Origin: Verrucomicrobiia bacterium | GTDB taxonomy: Bacteria; Verrucomicrobiota; Verrucomicrobiia; Limisphaerales; UBA8199 | Reading direction: 5' to 3' | Assembly: GCA_035946615.1 (NCBI GenBank) | Contig: DASYZB010000040.1 | Span: 1-42,076 of the forward strand | DNA: 42,076 nucleotides | Shown here: piece after piece, positions 17,641 through 26,122 of the stretch | Layout: every line of letters begins with the position of its first letter | Numbering within the stretch: the stretch's first letter is position 1 | Position numbers and translations under genes: made by a program | Notes under the pieces: generated by a model | Told to the model about the DNA's origin: nothing | What the model saw: only the letters and a program-made list of their open reading frames with translations | The model's database searches: none

Positions 17641-19821
17641 AGGGAGCGTGAAATAAAACACCGCGCCTTTGTCCACTGCGGCTTCAGCCCAGATACAACC
17701 GCCGTGTTTGCGGATGATGCGCTCGACGGTGGCCAATCCTACGCCGGTCCCTTCGAATTCCTCCGCCCGGTGCAGCCGGTGAAAGACGCCGAACAGTTTA
17801 TCAGCGTATTTCATGTTGAAACCGACGCCGTTGTCGCGCACGAAGATTGCCTGCTGCCCTTTGAACTCGACGGTGCCGGCCTCGATGATGGCTGGTGACC
17901 GTGGGCGGGTGTATTTGATCGAATTGCCCAGTAGATTGGCAAAGACGATCTTCATCAAACCCGGATCGCACTGGACGGTTGGGAGCGGTTGCAGCTTCCA
18001 TTGTATCGAGCGGCCCTCGAGTTCGTCCTTCAGGCTGCCAACCACCTCCTGGACTAAATCGTTGAGAGGGATGAGACGCCGATTGAGCGGCTGGCGGCCA
18101 ATGCGGGCGAGGTTCAACAAATCATCCACCAATTGGCTCATGTACCGGCTGCCTTGGTGGATATTGCCGATGTACCGTTGGGCCTCGGCAGGCAGAGCCG
18201 CCATAAATTCTTCATGCAGGATTTTAGCAAAAGCATCAATGTGCCGCAGGGGAGCGCGCAGATCGTGGGCGACGCTGTAGGCGAATGCCTCGAGTTCGAG
18301 ATTTGCGGCAGTCAATTCAGCAGTCCGCTCCTGGACCCGGCGCTCCAGGTCCGCATTGAGTTGGCGAATCTGGTCCTCGGCTTGTTTGCGCTCGGTAATA
18401 TCCCTCAGAATCACCGTATAAATCTTCTGTCCCCCGACCGCGATTTGAGAGATTGAGGCCTCGATAGGGAATTCCTCGCCGTCCGCGCGCACTCCGGACA
18501 GCGGCTGCAAATGTCCCATCGCGCGGCTGGTGGTCCCTTTTGCGCCGAATTCGCGCAGGTGCTGCCGATGCGTTTCGCGGAAAAGCGCCGGTATAAAGCG
18601 GTCCAAAGGTTGACCCAGGGCCTCGTGAGCGCTGCAGCGGAACATCCGCTCGGCAGCACTGTTGAACAAAGTAATCCGTTGCTGCTCATCAACGCTGATA
18701 ATCGCGTCCATAGCCGAGCCGATAATCCCTTCCAGCCGTGCCCGGCTCTCATAAGATTCGCGCTCAGCCCGCTTCAGCTCGGTAATATCCCGAGCGATTG
18801 AGGAGACCCCGATAATTCGGCCCTGGCTCTCCCTGATGGGGGATGTAATTAAGGAAAGCTCGATTGGTGTGCCATCCTTGCGCACGCGCACCGTCTCATA
18901 GTATCGGATAGAACCCTGGCGCACTTCCTGTAGAATCCGCTCCTCCTCATCGGGGCGCTCGGGCGAAATAATCGTGGCGATAGGCCCGCCAACCATTTCC
19001 GCAGCGCTGTAGCCGAACAACCGCTCGGCCCCAGCGTTCCAACTGACAATCCGGCCCTCGAGGTCCTTGCCAATAATAGCCGCATCGGAAGACTGCACAA
19101 TCGCCGCGAGAAAAGACCCGGCGGCTTCCGCCTGCGCAATGCGCTCGAGCATGTGATTGAAGGCGTCTGAAAGAGTCCCCAGTTCGTCCTCACCGCTCTT
19201 GGGAGCGCGCACGGAGAAATCGGTGCTCTCGGAAACCGCGCGGGCAGTGCTGGCCAAGGCAAGAATCGGGCCGGTGATGCGCCGCTGCAAACCGTGGGAC
19301 AGCAACAGCGCCATCAACACCGACCCCGCGAAGACAGCCAAAACCATTGCTACATAAACATGGAAACGTTGATAAAATGGCCGAGGTTCGGAACTCAAGA
19401 ACACCGTCCCAAGCCGGACGTTTCCTCGCATCACCGGTTCAAAAATCATAATCTCCGAATTTTGGAAACTCGATCCGGGCGTGCCGGGAGTGGCCGGGAA
19501 CGAATTGGCCGGGGCCTGTCGGGGGAAGTGGGCAAGAAGCCGCCCCTGTGCGTCATAGAGCGCGGCGGCCATCAGGTGCGGGTCCACCCGCAGGGCGCCG
19601 AAGAGTTCGTCCGCCCGGCGCGCATCCTGCGATGCCAAAGCGGAAACGCTTTGTCCGGCCAGAATAGCAGCCCGCGTGGACAGGTTCGAGAGGACCATCT
19701 GGCGATGGCTGCCCGAGTCATAAATGACGAAGGCGCTCGAGCTCAACAGCAGCACACTCAGGGTGGTGAGCATGATTACCGTTGTGACCTTGCGTTTAAT
19801 CGGGAGGTCCTGGAAGGCCAT
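17638..19821 (-). CDS. Membrane sensor histidine kinase with HAMP and two PAS domains
   Basis: 727 aa. A helix near residues 13-33 and a second near 157-175 bracket a periplasmic sensor region of CHASE8 type (SDSGSHRQMVL-like start, DPHLMAAALYDAQGRLLAHF). HAMP follows, then two PAS domains (SDAAIIGKDLEGRIVSWN and MDAIISVDEQQRITLFN), each with a PAC segment. A HisKA domain has phospho-accepting His in VAHDLRAPLRHID. The ATPase shows the N box (FANLLGNSIKYT), VRDNGVGFN and GTGVGLATVERI. No response regulator is adjacent, so the partner is unknown. It is convergent with the GH2 gene, and its stop codon forms part of the repeated motif. Confidence 0.9.
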   Translation of the reverse strand: MAFQDLPIKRKVTTVIMLTTLSVLLLSSSAFVIYDSGSHRQMVLSNLSTRAAILAGQSVSALASQDARRADELFGALRVDPHLMAAALYDAQGRLLAHFPRQAPANSFPATPGTPGSSFQNSEIMIFEPVMRGNVRLGTVFLSSEPRPFYQRFHVYVAMVLAVFAGSVLMALLLSHGLQRRITGPILALASTARAVSESTDFSVRAPKSGEDELGTLSDAFNHMLERIAQAEAAGSFLAAIVQSSDAAIIGKDLEGRIVSWNAGAERLFGYSAAEMVGGPIATIISPERPDEEERILQEVRQGSIRYYETVRVRKDGTPIELSLITSPIRESQGRIIGVSSIARDITELKRAERESYESRARLEGIIGSAMDAIISVDEQQRITLFNSAAERMFRCSAHEALGQPLDRFIPALFRETHRQHLREFGAKGTTSRAMGHLQPLSGVRADGEEFPIEASISQIAVGGQKIYTVILRDITERKQAEDQIRQLNADLERRVQERTAELTAANLELEAFAYSVAHDLRAPLRHIDAFAKILHEEFMAALPAEAQRYIGNIHQGSRYMSQLVDDLLNLARIGRQPLNRRLIPLNDLVQEVVGSLKDELEGRSIQWKLQPLPTVQCDPGLMKIVFANLLGNSIKYTRPRSPAIIEAGTVEFKGQQAIFVRDNGVGFNMKYADKLFGVFHRLHRAEEFEGTGVGLATVERIIRKHGGCIWAEAAVDKGAVFYFTLP

Positions 19822-19901
19822 TATGCCTCTCGTTTCTCAGCCTATCTGCTTCCAGACTATGAGGTTGCCCCAGCCCGAAAATGTCAAGCGCCTCTTGTGG
19901 T

Positions 19902-20765
19902 TTACGTCTGTTGGGCCGCAAGCACGCCCGGGACCTTAAATCGAGACGCCCAAGGCTGCTGAACATACGGTTCCTGCTGAAAGATTTCCAAGTATTCCAA
20001 AGGCAATTGCCCCAGCACCCCAGCGAACTGGCCCTCCTCCTCCGGCGTGATCCGGCGAGAATAACCCAGGCTCCGGTTCTTGCGCCCGGGCAGCACAAGG
20101 TCCGGACTTGCGAGGCTGAGGCCGAAGAAATGGAACATCGCACGGATTCTCGCGGGGGCGTTCAAGTCCTTTGGAACGTGCATGGTGAAGCAGCGCTGCT
20201 GGAGCTGGTGCTCGCGCAGAAAACGCATCGCGCGGTTTTCGATCTCGATCCACTCTATCAAATACCATTCAAATAAACTCAGTGAGCGCCCTGCAAAATG
20301 CCGAAAAATCTCTTCGTTGCCGGTCAATGCCCAGACGAAATGCCGGCGGTTGTCGTCGCCTTTGTAAAAATGGAAAGGGGCATGGACCCGCCGCCGCCAG
20401 GCTTCGCGATATGCCTCGCTTTTTGCCACCTTGAGCGGGTCGCGAATCAAGTGAACTAAACGCAACTCGGGGAAGACCTCAGTGGCCGCGCGATAGGCGG
20501 ATTTTAAAAAAGCGTGGCTGGATTCCAGATAAACCTTGCCCGGCAATCGTTCGATATAACGCTGTTTCTTGAGCAATAGAGCCCGAAGCCGCCCCAACTG
20601 CCCCGCAGACGCATCGTAAATGGCGCGGCCAAACAAGGTGGGATTGCCCCAATCAAAAAAAGGCTCATGCCGACACACGCAATCCCGGATGTTGTTTTGA
20701 AACAGGTGCTTCAGGTAGAGCGTCCCCGACCGGGCGCTTGTCAGAGTGAATATTATCAGTTTCAC
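19902..20765 (-). CDS. Sulfotransferase-family protein
   Basis: About 287 aa from GTG 20765, which overlaps the TGA of the GNAT gene as GTGA; the frame extends slightly further upstream but this coupling decides the start. The N-terminus LIIFTLTSARSGTLYLKHLF is the 5'-phosphosulfate loop of PAPS sulfotransferases, and LVHLIRDPLKVAKSEAYR is the 3'-phosphate block with the conserved Arg and Ser. A HEPFFDWG segment lies near the expected substrate side. The enzyme would sulfate a carbohydrate or other envelope molecule using PAPS. Bacterial members are diverse and several are only 'sulfotransferase-like', so the activity is probable rather than certain. Confidence 0.75.
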   Translation of the reverse strand: MKLIIFTLTSARSGTLYLKHLFQNNIRDCVCRHEPFFDWGNPTLFGRAIYDASAGQLGRLRALLLKKQRYIERLPGKVYLESSHAFLKSAYRAATEVFPELRLVHLIRDPLKVAKSEAYREAWRRRVHAPFHFYKGDDNRRHFVWALTGNEEIFRHFAGRSLSLFEWYLIEWIEIENRAMRFLREHQLQQRCFTMHVPKDLNAPARIRAMFHFFGLSLASPDLVLPGRKNRSLGYSRRITPEEEGQFAGVLGQLPLEYLEIFQQEPYVQQPWASRFKVPGVLAAQQT

Positions 20766-21520
20766 GCGCCTTCGAATGCCTTCTGGACGCAAACGACCTC
20801 CATCGGTTCGGCTATCTCAGGCTGGAACAGCGTCGTGCGCTTGCGGTCGAAAACGCTGAACCCGTAGCGGGCATAAACCGATTCCGGGCGCCGTCTTTTG
20901 TAAGAGAAAAAAGCGCCGTAACACCGCTTAACTCCGGCCTGCCGGAGCCGGTGCTCGTAAATGGTCCACAGGCGCAGACAAATACCACGCCCACGAAATC
21001 CTTTGTCCAGGTCCCAATGCAGGTGCGCGGCGTTACTGGGATGGCGGGGTTGCTCCCAGAAGCCCGTCGTGAGGAGCCATCGGATGAAGCGCCGGCTGCG
21101 CGGATGCCCCGCATAGCGGCCCGCTGCCAGGCGGAACACCATTTTGGCGGCGGTCTCAAAGCCGGAGCGCATCAGCATGAAATCAAAGTTGCGCCTGACC
21201 GCCCCGAGCAGGTAACCGATAACACGCCCATCGACCTCCGCCACCAGCGCCCATTCGGGTTCATATTCCAGATACGGTTTGGTGAACAAATCGGCGAACA
21301 GCTCCCGATCCTGAAACAGACCATCCACCGGGTTGCCCAAAAAACCGGTGTCACAGCAGAGGCGGCGGATAGCCGGACGGTCTGAATCCAGATAGGGCCG
21401 GATGCGGGCTTTGGCTTCCAGGCAAACGGGATGATGATTGATAGCGAACTCGTCGAGGAATCCAACCGCTTTGTGTGTTCCTCTTTTTTCTCCATTTACC
21501 GACCGCAGCAACATGCTCAT
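20762..21520 (-). CDS. GNAT-family N-acetyltransferase
   Basis: 252 aa. After about 35 N-terminal residues, ARIRPYLDSDRPAIRRLC begins the GNAT fold. WALVAEVDGRVIGYLLGAV is strands 2-4, and LDKGFRGRGICLRLWTIYE contains the acetyl-CoA pyrophosphate loop in the place of the canonical (R/Q)xxGx(G/A), followed by the terminal YARYGFSVFDRKRT strand. It would acetylate a small amine or protein from acetyl-CoA in the cytoplasm. It is the upstream partner of the sulfotransferase with a 4-base overlap, so the two probably modify the same product. Confidence 0.8.
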   Translation of the reverse strand: MSMLLRSVNGEKRGTHKAVGFLDEFAINHHPVCLEAKARIRPYLDSDRPAIRRLCCDTGFLGNPVDGLFQDRELFADLFTKPYLEYEPEWALVAEVDGRVIGYLLGAVRRNFDFMLMRSGFETAAKMVFRLAAGRYAGHPRSRRFIRWLLTTGFWEQPRHPSNAAHLHWDLDKGFRGRGICLRLWTIYEHRLRQAGVKRCYGAFFSYKRRRPESVYARYGFSVFDRKRTTLFQPEIAEPMEVVCVQKAFEGA

Positions 21521-21665
21521 GAGCCCCTACCCTTTCGTCCATTTGCCCAACGGCCCTCAAGGCCCTAACCAATGTTGCCCCAAACATCGCTCATCCGGCT
21601 GGATTCTCCAAATGATAAAACGGTTGCCGACAGGAGGGGATTGACCTACTTTGCTCCCGTCCAGT

Positions 21666-21742
21666 GCGCGAGTAGCTCAATTGGATAGAGCGTCGGCCTC
21701 CGGAGCCGAAGGTTGTGGGTTCAACCCCCGCCTCGCGTACCA
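21666..21742 (+). tRNA. tRNA-Arg (anticodon CCG)
   Basis: A full cloverleaf folds by hand. Acceptor GCGCGAG (21666-21672) pairs with CTCGCGT (21732-21738). D stem GCTC/GAGC. Anticodon stem TCGGC/GCCGA encloses loop CTCCGGA with anticodon CCG (21700-21702), reading CGG. T stem GTGGG/CCCGC has loop TTCAACC. The discriminator is A and CCA is encoded (21740-21742). It lies 83 bases upstream of transketolase on the same strand. Confidence 0.97.
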
Positions 21743-21825
21743 TACGCTCTTGCGCGCTGGGTCGTTGGGGAACGGAACGATTAGAATTTCCTTACGGGCC
21801 ACACGGACAACTATCGGGAGCATCC

Positions 21826-23661
21826 ATGAACGATTTTGATACAGAAACACTTAAAGGCATCGCCAACCAGTTGCGCATCCATTCCATTGCCGCTACCACT
21901 GCTGCCGGCAGCGGCCATCCCACCTCCTGCTGCTCCGCAGCCGATGTCGTCGCCGCACTGTTCTTCGGCCACATGCGTTACAACCCCAAGGACACCCATT
22001 ATTACAACAACGATCGATTTATCCTTTCCAAAGGCCACGCCGCTCCCCTGCTCTACGCCGCCTGGGCCGAGACCGGTTTGTTTCCAACCGAAGAGCTGCT
22101 GAAGCTGCGGACATTGGGCAGCGACTTGGAGGGGCACCCTACGCCGCGCCTGCCCTTCGTGGATGTGGCTACCGGCTCACTGGGCCAGGGTTTGAGTGTG
22201 GGCGTGGGCATGGCTCTTTGCGCCCGATTGGACGGCCTGGACTACCGCACATACGTGCTGCTGGGCGATGGAGAATGCTCTGAAGGCTCAGTTTGGGAAG
22301 CCGCCGCCCTCGCCGGATTAAATCAGCTCAACAATCTGATCGCCGTTGTCGATGTGAATCGCCTCGGCCAGAGCGATCCGGCTCCTTTGGGCCATAACCT
22401 CGATGCTTTCAAACGCCGCTTTGAGGCCTTTGGCTGGCGAACCGAAGAAATCGATGGGCATGACATGGAGGAAATCCTTGAGGTCCTCGCCGCTGTCGGC
22501 CTGGGCAACCAGCCGCTGGTCATTTTGGCAAAAACCCTCAAGGGCGCCGGCATCTCTTTTATTCAAGACAAAGAAGGCTGGCACGGCAAAGCCCTTTCCA
22601 AAGAGGAGGCCGCCCAGGCGATTGCCGAGCTGCAGCCAACCGCAAAATCCGGGATCGGCCTGCCAATCACCCCTCCCAGCCCTTTGCCGCCTCCCAGAAA
22701 CGACGCGCCGGCAAGCTATCCGTCAGCCAGTTATAACCTCGGCGATATGGTTGCCACGCGGGAAGCATTCGGCAACGCCTTGCTCCGAATCGGGACTGCC
22801 GACCAGCGAGTGGTCGCTTTGGATGGAGATACGAAAAACTCCACCCATTCTGATAAGTTTTTCAAGAAATTTCCCCATCGCTCGACGGAATGCTTTATCG
22901 CCGAGCAGAACATGGTCGGCGTGGCAACCGGCTTTGGCACCCGCGGCAAGGTGCCATTTGCCTCGACCTTCGCCACCTTTTTCACCCGCGCCTTCGATCA
23001 AATCCGCGTGGCCGGCATCTCTCGAGCGAATCTCAAATTAGTCGGGTCCCATGTCGGGGTGAGCATCGGCGAGGATGGTCCTTCCCAAATGGGACTGGAA
23101 GATATCGCCATGATGCGCGCGGTAGCCGGCAGCACTGTCCTGTACCCCAGCGACGCCGTCAGCACCGAGAAGCTCATGGACCAAATGGCCAGCCAACGCG
23201 GGATTTTCTTCCTGCGCACCTCGCGCCCAAAAACGGCGGTGCTCTATAAAAACGAAGAATCCTTTCCCATTGGCGGCGCCAAAGTGTTGCGGCAGCAAAC
23301 TAATGACAAAGTCACCGTCGTGGCTGCGGGAGTCACTTTATACGAGGCCTTAAAAGCCGCCGATGCTTTGAAAGCCCAAGGGGTGGGCATCACCGTGATT
23401 GACGCTTATAGCATTAAACCCTTAGGACGCGACACAATCCTGACTGCTGCGCAGAAGACCAACAATCTGGTGGTGACGGTTGAAGACCATTACGCCGAGG
23501 GCGGTCTTGGTGATGCCGTCGCCGGAGAACTCAGCTCCGCCGGCGTGAAGGTGCATAAACTGGCTGTATTCGAGCTGCCGCGTTCGGGCAAAGCCGAGGA
23601 GTTGCTGGCCAAGTATGGCTTGGACTCGGAGGCTATAATCCGGAAAGTCAATTCGCTCTGA
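21826..23661 (+). CDS. tkt: Transketolase
   Basis: 611 aa in a single chain from ATG 21826; the frame extends back into the tRNA but that part cannot be coding. The thiamine-diphosphate half starts with the transketolase GSGHPTSCCSAAD motif and has LSKGHAAPLLYA, GSLGQGLSVGVGMA and the ThDP motif LLGDGECSEGSVWEAA...VVDVNR. The pyrimidine half has AEQNMVGVATGFG and FATFFTRAFDQIRV. The C-terminal domain ends AEELLAKYGL. The enzyme shuttles two-carbon units between ketose and aldose phosphates in the non-oxidative pentose phosphate and Calvin-type pathways. The length and motifs fit the shorter 'human-type' branch rather than E. coli TktA (about 660 aa). Confidence 0.95.
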   Translation: MNDFDTETLKGIANQLRIHSIAATTAAGSGHPTSCCSAADVVAALFFGHMRYNPKDTHYYNNDRFILSKGHAAPLLYAAWAETGLFPTEELLKLRTLGSDLEGHPTPRLPFVDVATGSLGQGLSVGVGMALCARLDGLDYRTYVLLGDGECSEGSVWEAAALAGLNQLNNLIAVVDVNRLGQSDPAPLGHNLDAFKRRFEAFGWRTEEIDGHDMEEILEVLAAVGLGNQPLVILAKTLKGAGISFIQDKEGWHGKALSKEEAAQAIAELQPTAKSGIGLPITPPSPLPPPRNDAPASYPSASYNLGDMVATREAFGNALLRIGTADQRVVALDGDTKNSTHSDKFFKKFPHRSTECFIAEQNMVGVATGFGTRGKVPFASTFATFFTRAFDQIRVAGISRANLKLVGSHVGVSIGEDGPSQMGLEDIAMMRAVAGSTVLYPSDAVSTEKLMDQMASQRGIFFLRTSRPKTAVLYKNEESFPIGGAKVLRQQTNDKVTVVAAGVTLYEALKAADALKAQGVGITVIDAYSIKPLGRDTILTAAQKTNNLVVTVEDHYAEGGLGDAVAGELSSAGVKVHKLAVFELPRSGKAEELLAKYGLDSEAIIRKVNSL

Positions 23662-23663
23662 AC

Positions 23664-24050
23664 TCAGGGGGCAGGAATCGCCGCCCCAGGGGCATACGGT
23701 CCGAGAGCTACATCGTTGGGCAACGTCGCTTCTGCAGGTGTCCCCACAGGATTGGGCACATAGGTTTCCTGCATTACATCCGCAATGCCGCCGCCTCGCA
23801 GATATAAATTCAAAACCTGGACGTTGTCCACGCTCGCCCCGGTCGGCATTTTATTCTCGATTGCCCATTGGTCTTTGGCCTCTTCCAGTGTCCGTAGATT
23901 GCGGTAGATGGTATTCAGGCGGGCCGTGTCGTGCGCATGCACCACGCTGGGTATGGCCAGGGCGGCCAGCAGCCCAATCACGGCCGCGACGATCATGATT
24001 TCGAGCAGGGTAAAACCGGAATTTGCCGCGGAGCGGTACGTCATTTTCAT
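23664..24050 (-). CDS. Type II secretion/type IV pilin-like prepilin protein
   Basis: 128 aa. The N-terminus has a short leader, then SGFTLLEIMIVAAVIGLLAA: a prepilin peptidase site (G/F), the Glu at +5, and a hydrophobic helix. The body (LNTIYRNLRTLEEAKDQWAIE) is the helix of GspG/GspH-like pseudopilins found in large numbers in Verrucomicrobia and Planctomycetes. The rest is short and Pro/Ala-rich, with no recognised sorting tail. It probably serves as a minor pseudopilin or surface protein processed by PilD. It is convergent with transketolase with only two bases between stop codons, and no other secretion genes are near. Confidence 0.85.
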   Translation of the reverse strand: MKMTYRSAANSGFTLLEIMIVAAVIGLLAALAIPSVVHAHDTARLNTIYRNLRTLEEAKDQWAIENKMPTGASVDNVQVLNLYLRGGGIADVMQETYVPNPVGTPAEATLPNDVALGPYAPGAAIPAP

Positions 24051-24494
24051 ACTTCCTGGCTGCAGAAAAGCAGTTCATGGGCCAACTTCTCCCAATTGAC
24101 TCCCGATGCCTGGGTTGCAACGCTTTCCAAAAAAGAATAGGCCGTGTCATGAGGTCAATGCCTGCAAAACCTCTCTTCCTCGGACCTCCTTTGGGAAATG
24201 CCCCACACCAACCCTCGGGTCTTTCCCTAAAGAAGCGGCGCGCCTGGGGTTCATCCCAACGCTGCATGAGTTAAATGCCCGGTCCGACTTTGCTGCGCCA
24301 GCGTCCGCGCCGCCTCTATATCTTGCTCTTACTCTTACGCTTACTCCCGCTCTTGCTCCTGCTCCCACTCGCCCTCCGACGGGGACGTTACCGGCGCCAG
24401 ATCATCAGCCCTGCTCAGATTCTGGACACATCGACTGTCTGGATTTGACACAGCCCAAAGGAGAGGACATGCCGGCCATTTGCAAGATACGTTT
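24051..24494. other. Non-coding spacer with degenerate hexamer repeat
   Basis: 444 bases between two minus-strand genes with no convincing gene. At 24321-24374 about nine consecutive hexamers of the form T-C-(T/C)-(T/C)-N-C occur in a row (TCTTGC, TCTTAC, TCTTAC, GCTTAC, TCCCGC, TCTTGC and so on). The right part should include the 3' region of the beta-CASP gene and the left part the prepilin promoter, which I could not place. Small frames here (for example 24106-24600) lack protein-like composition. Confidence 0.5.
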
Positions 24495-25889
24495 TTATAC
24501 TTCCCAAACCTGCCGGTACTCCGGAACGATGACCTCAGCCTTGGGTTTTATCGAGCGCAGTGTTTCACCGAGCGTCAGGGCTTGCGGTTCTTCCCCGTGA
24601 ATCACGGCAATCCCCTTTATGTCCCCGCCGGTGGCCTCGACGTAGCGGCGCAGTTCGTTCTTATCAGCATGCCCCGAGAAAGAATCGAGTGAAGCAATCC
24701 GGGCCCGCACGGGGTAGGGTTCGCCGAAAATGTTCACCGGGTTTTGATGCGAGAGAATCTGCGCGCCCAGGGTGTGCTCGGCGCAATAGCCGATGAACAG
24801 TACGAGGTTGGCAGGATTGCCGATGTTATTGGCCAAGTGATGCCGGATACGCCCAGCCTCGGCCATGCCCGAGGCGCTTATGATAATCGCAGAGTCGTGC
24901 AGGTCGTTGAGCTTCATCGAATGGGCCACCTCCCGGATGTACGTCAGGTTCTCCATCCCAAACGGATTCTCTTTTTCCCGCAGAAACTTATAGATGGTCG
25001 CATTGAAGCATTCCGGATGCAGCCGATAAACCTCGGTGGCATTGACGCTCAGCGGGCTGTCCACAAAAATCGGAACTCGGGGAAGCTGCCCCGCAAGAGT
25101 GAGTTGATGGAGCGTATAGACAATCTGTTGGGTGCGCCCCACCGAAAACGAGGGGATGATGACCTTGCCCTTAGCTTCCAGCGTTTGGCGCACAAGCCGG
25201 CCCACCTCGTCATTAGCATGGGCTTTGGGCGCGTGCTCCCGCGCCCCGTAGGTGCTCTCGACCTGCAAGTAGTCCACCCCCTCCACTGCCTCCGGGTCCC
25301 GTAAAATATCATCTCCGCCGCGCCCGACATCCCCACTGAACAGGTAGCGAAACCGCCGCCCGTTGTCCTCGATGTCCAATACCACCTGCGCAGAGCCCAG
25401 GATATGCCCCGCATCGCGAAACGTGACCGTCGTACCCTCCATCACGGCAAATGGCCGATCGTAATTAAAAGCAACAAATTGCCGCACAGCTTTCTCGGCG
25501 TCGGTGGTGCTATAGAGCGGTTCGACCAGCGGCAAGCCGTGTTTGGCTCGCTTCTTCGAAACAAAAGCGGCATCATCCCGTTGGATTTGAGCGGAGTCTT
25601 CCAGCATAATGCTGGCCAGGTCGCGAGTGGCAAACGTGCAGTGGATGTCCCCCTCAAAACCCTGCCGGCACAAGTTGGGAAGGTTTCCGCAATGATCAAT
25701 ATGGGCATGACTCAGCACAACGTGGTGAATCGATTTTGGGTCAAACGGGAAGTTGCGATTGCGCTCCATCGACTCCCCCCGCCGGCCCTGGAACAGCCCG
25801 CATTCGAGCAACAGCCGTTTCCCATTGATCTCAAACAGGTACATCGACCCTGTCGTTGTGCGCGTTGCCCCAAAAAAGTGAACTCGCAT
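24495..25889 (-). CDS. MBL-fold beta-CASP ribonuclease-like hydrolase
   Basis: 464 aa. The metallo-beta-lactamase domain has HAHIDHCGNLP (motif HxHxDH), VTFRDAGHILGSAQ and YLFSGDVGRGG. The beta-CASP part has VESTYGAREH, IIPSFSVGRTQQ, IISASGMAEAGRI and DSFSGHADKNELRRY, all landmark motifs of the RNA-processing branch (CPSF-like, YsgF/TTHA0252 type). There is no KH domain, so it belongs to the compact bacterial group. It probably cleaves RNA with two zinc ions. The coding strand is minus, and it is separated by a hairpin-bearing spacer from the S53 peptidase upstream. Confidence 0.92.
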   Translation of the reverse strand: MRVHFFGATRTTTGSMYLFEINGKRLLLECGLFQGRRGESMERNRNFPFDPKSIHHVVLSHAHIDHCGNLPNLCRQGFEGDIHCTFATRDLASIMLEDSAQIQRDDAAFVSKKRAKHGLPLVEPLYSTTDAEKAVRQFVAFNYDRPFAVMEGTTVTFRDAGHILGSAQVVLDIEDNGRRFRYLFSGDVGRGGDDILRDPEAVEGVDYLQVESTYGAREHAPKAHANDEVGRLVRQTLEAKGKVIIPSFSVGRTQQIVYTLHQLTLAGQLPRVPIFVDSPLSVNATEVYRLHPECFNATIYKFLREKENPFGMENLTYIREVAHSMKLNDLHDSAIIISASGMAEAGRIRHHLANNIGNPANLVLFIGYCAEHTLGAQILSHQNPVNIFGEPYPVRARIASLDSFSGHADKNELRRYVEATGGDIKGIAVIHGEEPQALTLGETLRSIKPKAEVIVPEYRQVWEV

Positions 25890-25988
25890 GGCCCGAGCAT
25901 GGGCGACCCCCGCATAAACGTCCAGAGTCGAATCCGTGGCGCTCGGACGGCGCGCAAGTCAGCACATGACCGCCGCGCAAAGGGTAGC

Positions 25989-26026
25989 GGAACTATCGGG
26001 CGATTGTCCAATCGTCCGATAGTTCC
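25989..26026. repeat. Long 17-base-pair hairpin between peptidase and nuclease genes
   Basis: Arms 25989-26005 and 26010-26026 are inverted copies with one mismatch (GGAACTATCGG(G/A)CGATT) and a 4-base loop. It lies in the 233-base spacer, after the stop of the peptidase on the minus strand. It could be a strong transcription terminator without a clear U-tract, or a member of a genome repeat family. Confidence 0.6.
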
Positions 26027-26122
26027 TGCTGGATCTGGCTCTCCAGTCCACTTCCCCCTTTTCGCCTATTTCGTGGCATAGCAGCCAGGCAATACCGGCA
26101 AGATACAGACCCCGGAAACTGC

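Noticed and set aside
24321-24374. Possible CRISPR array
   Set aside because: Units are 6 bases without spacers, and no cas genes are nearby.
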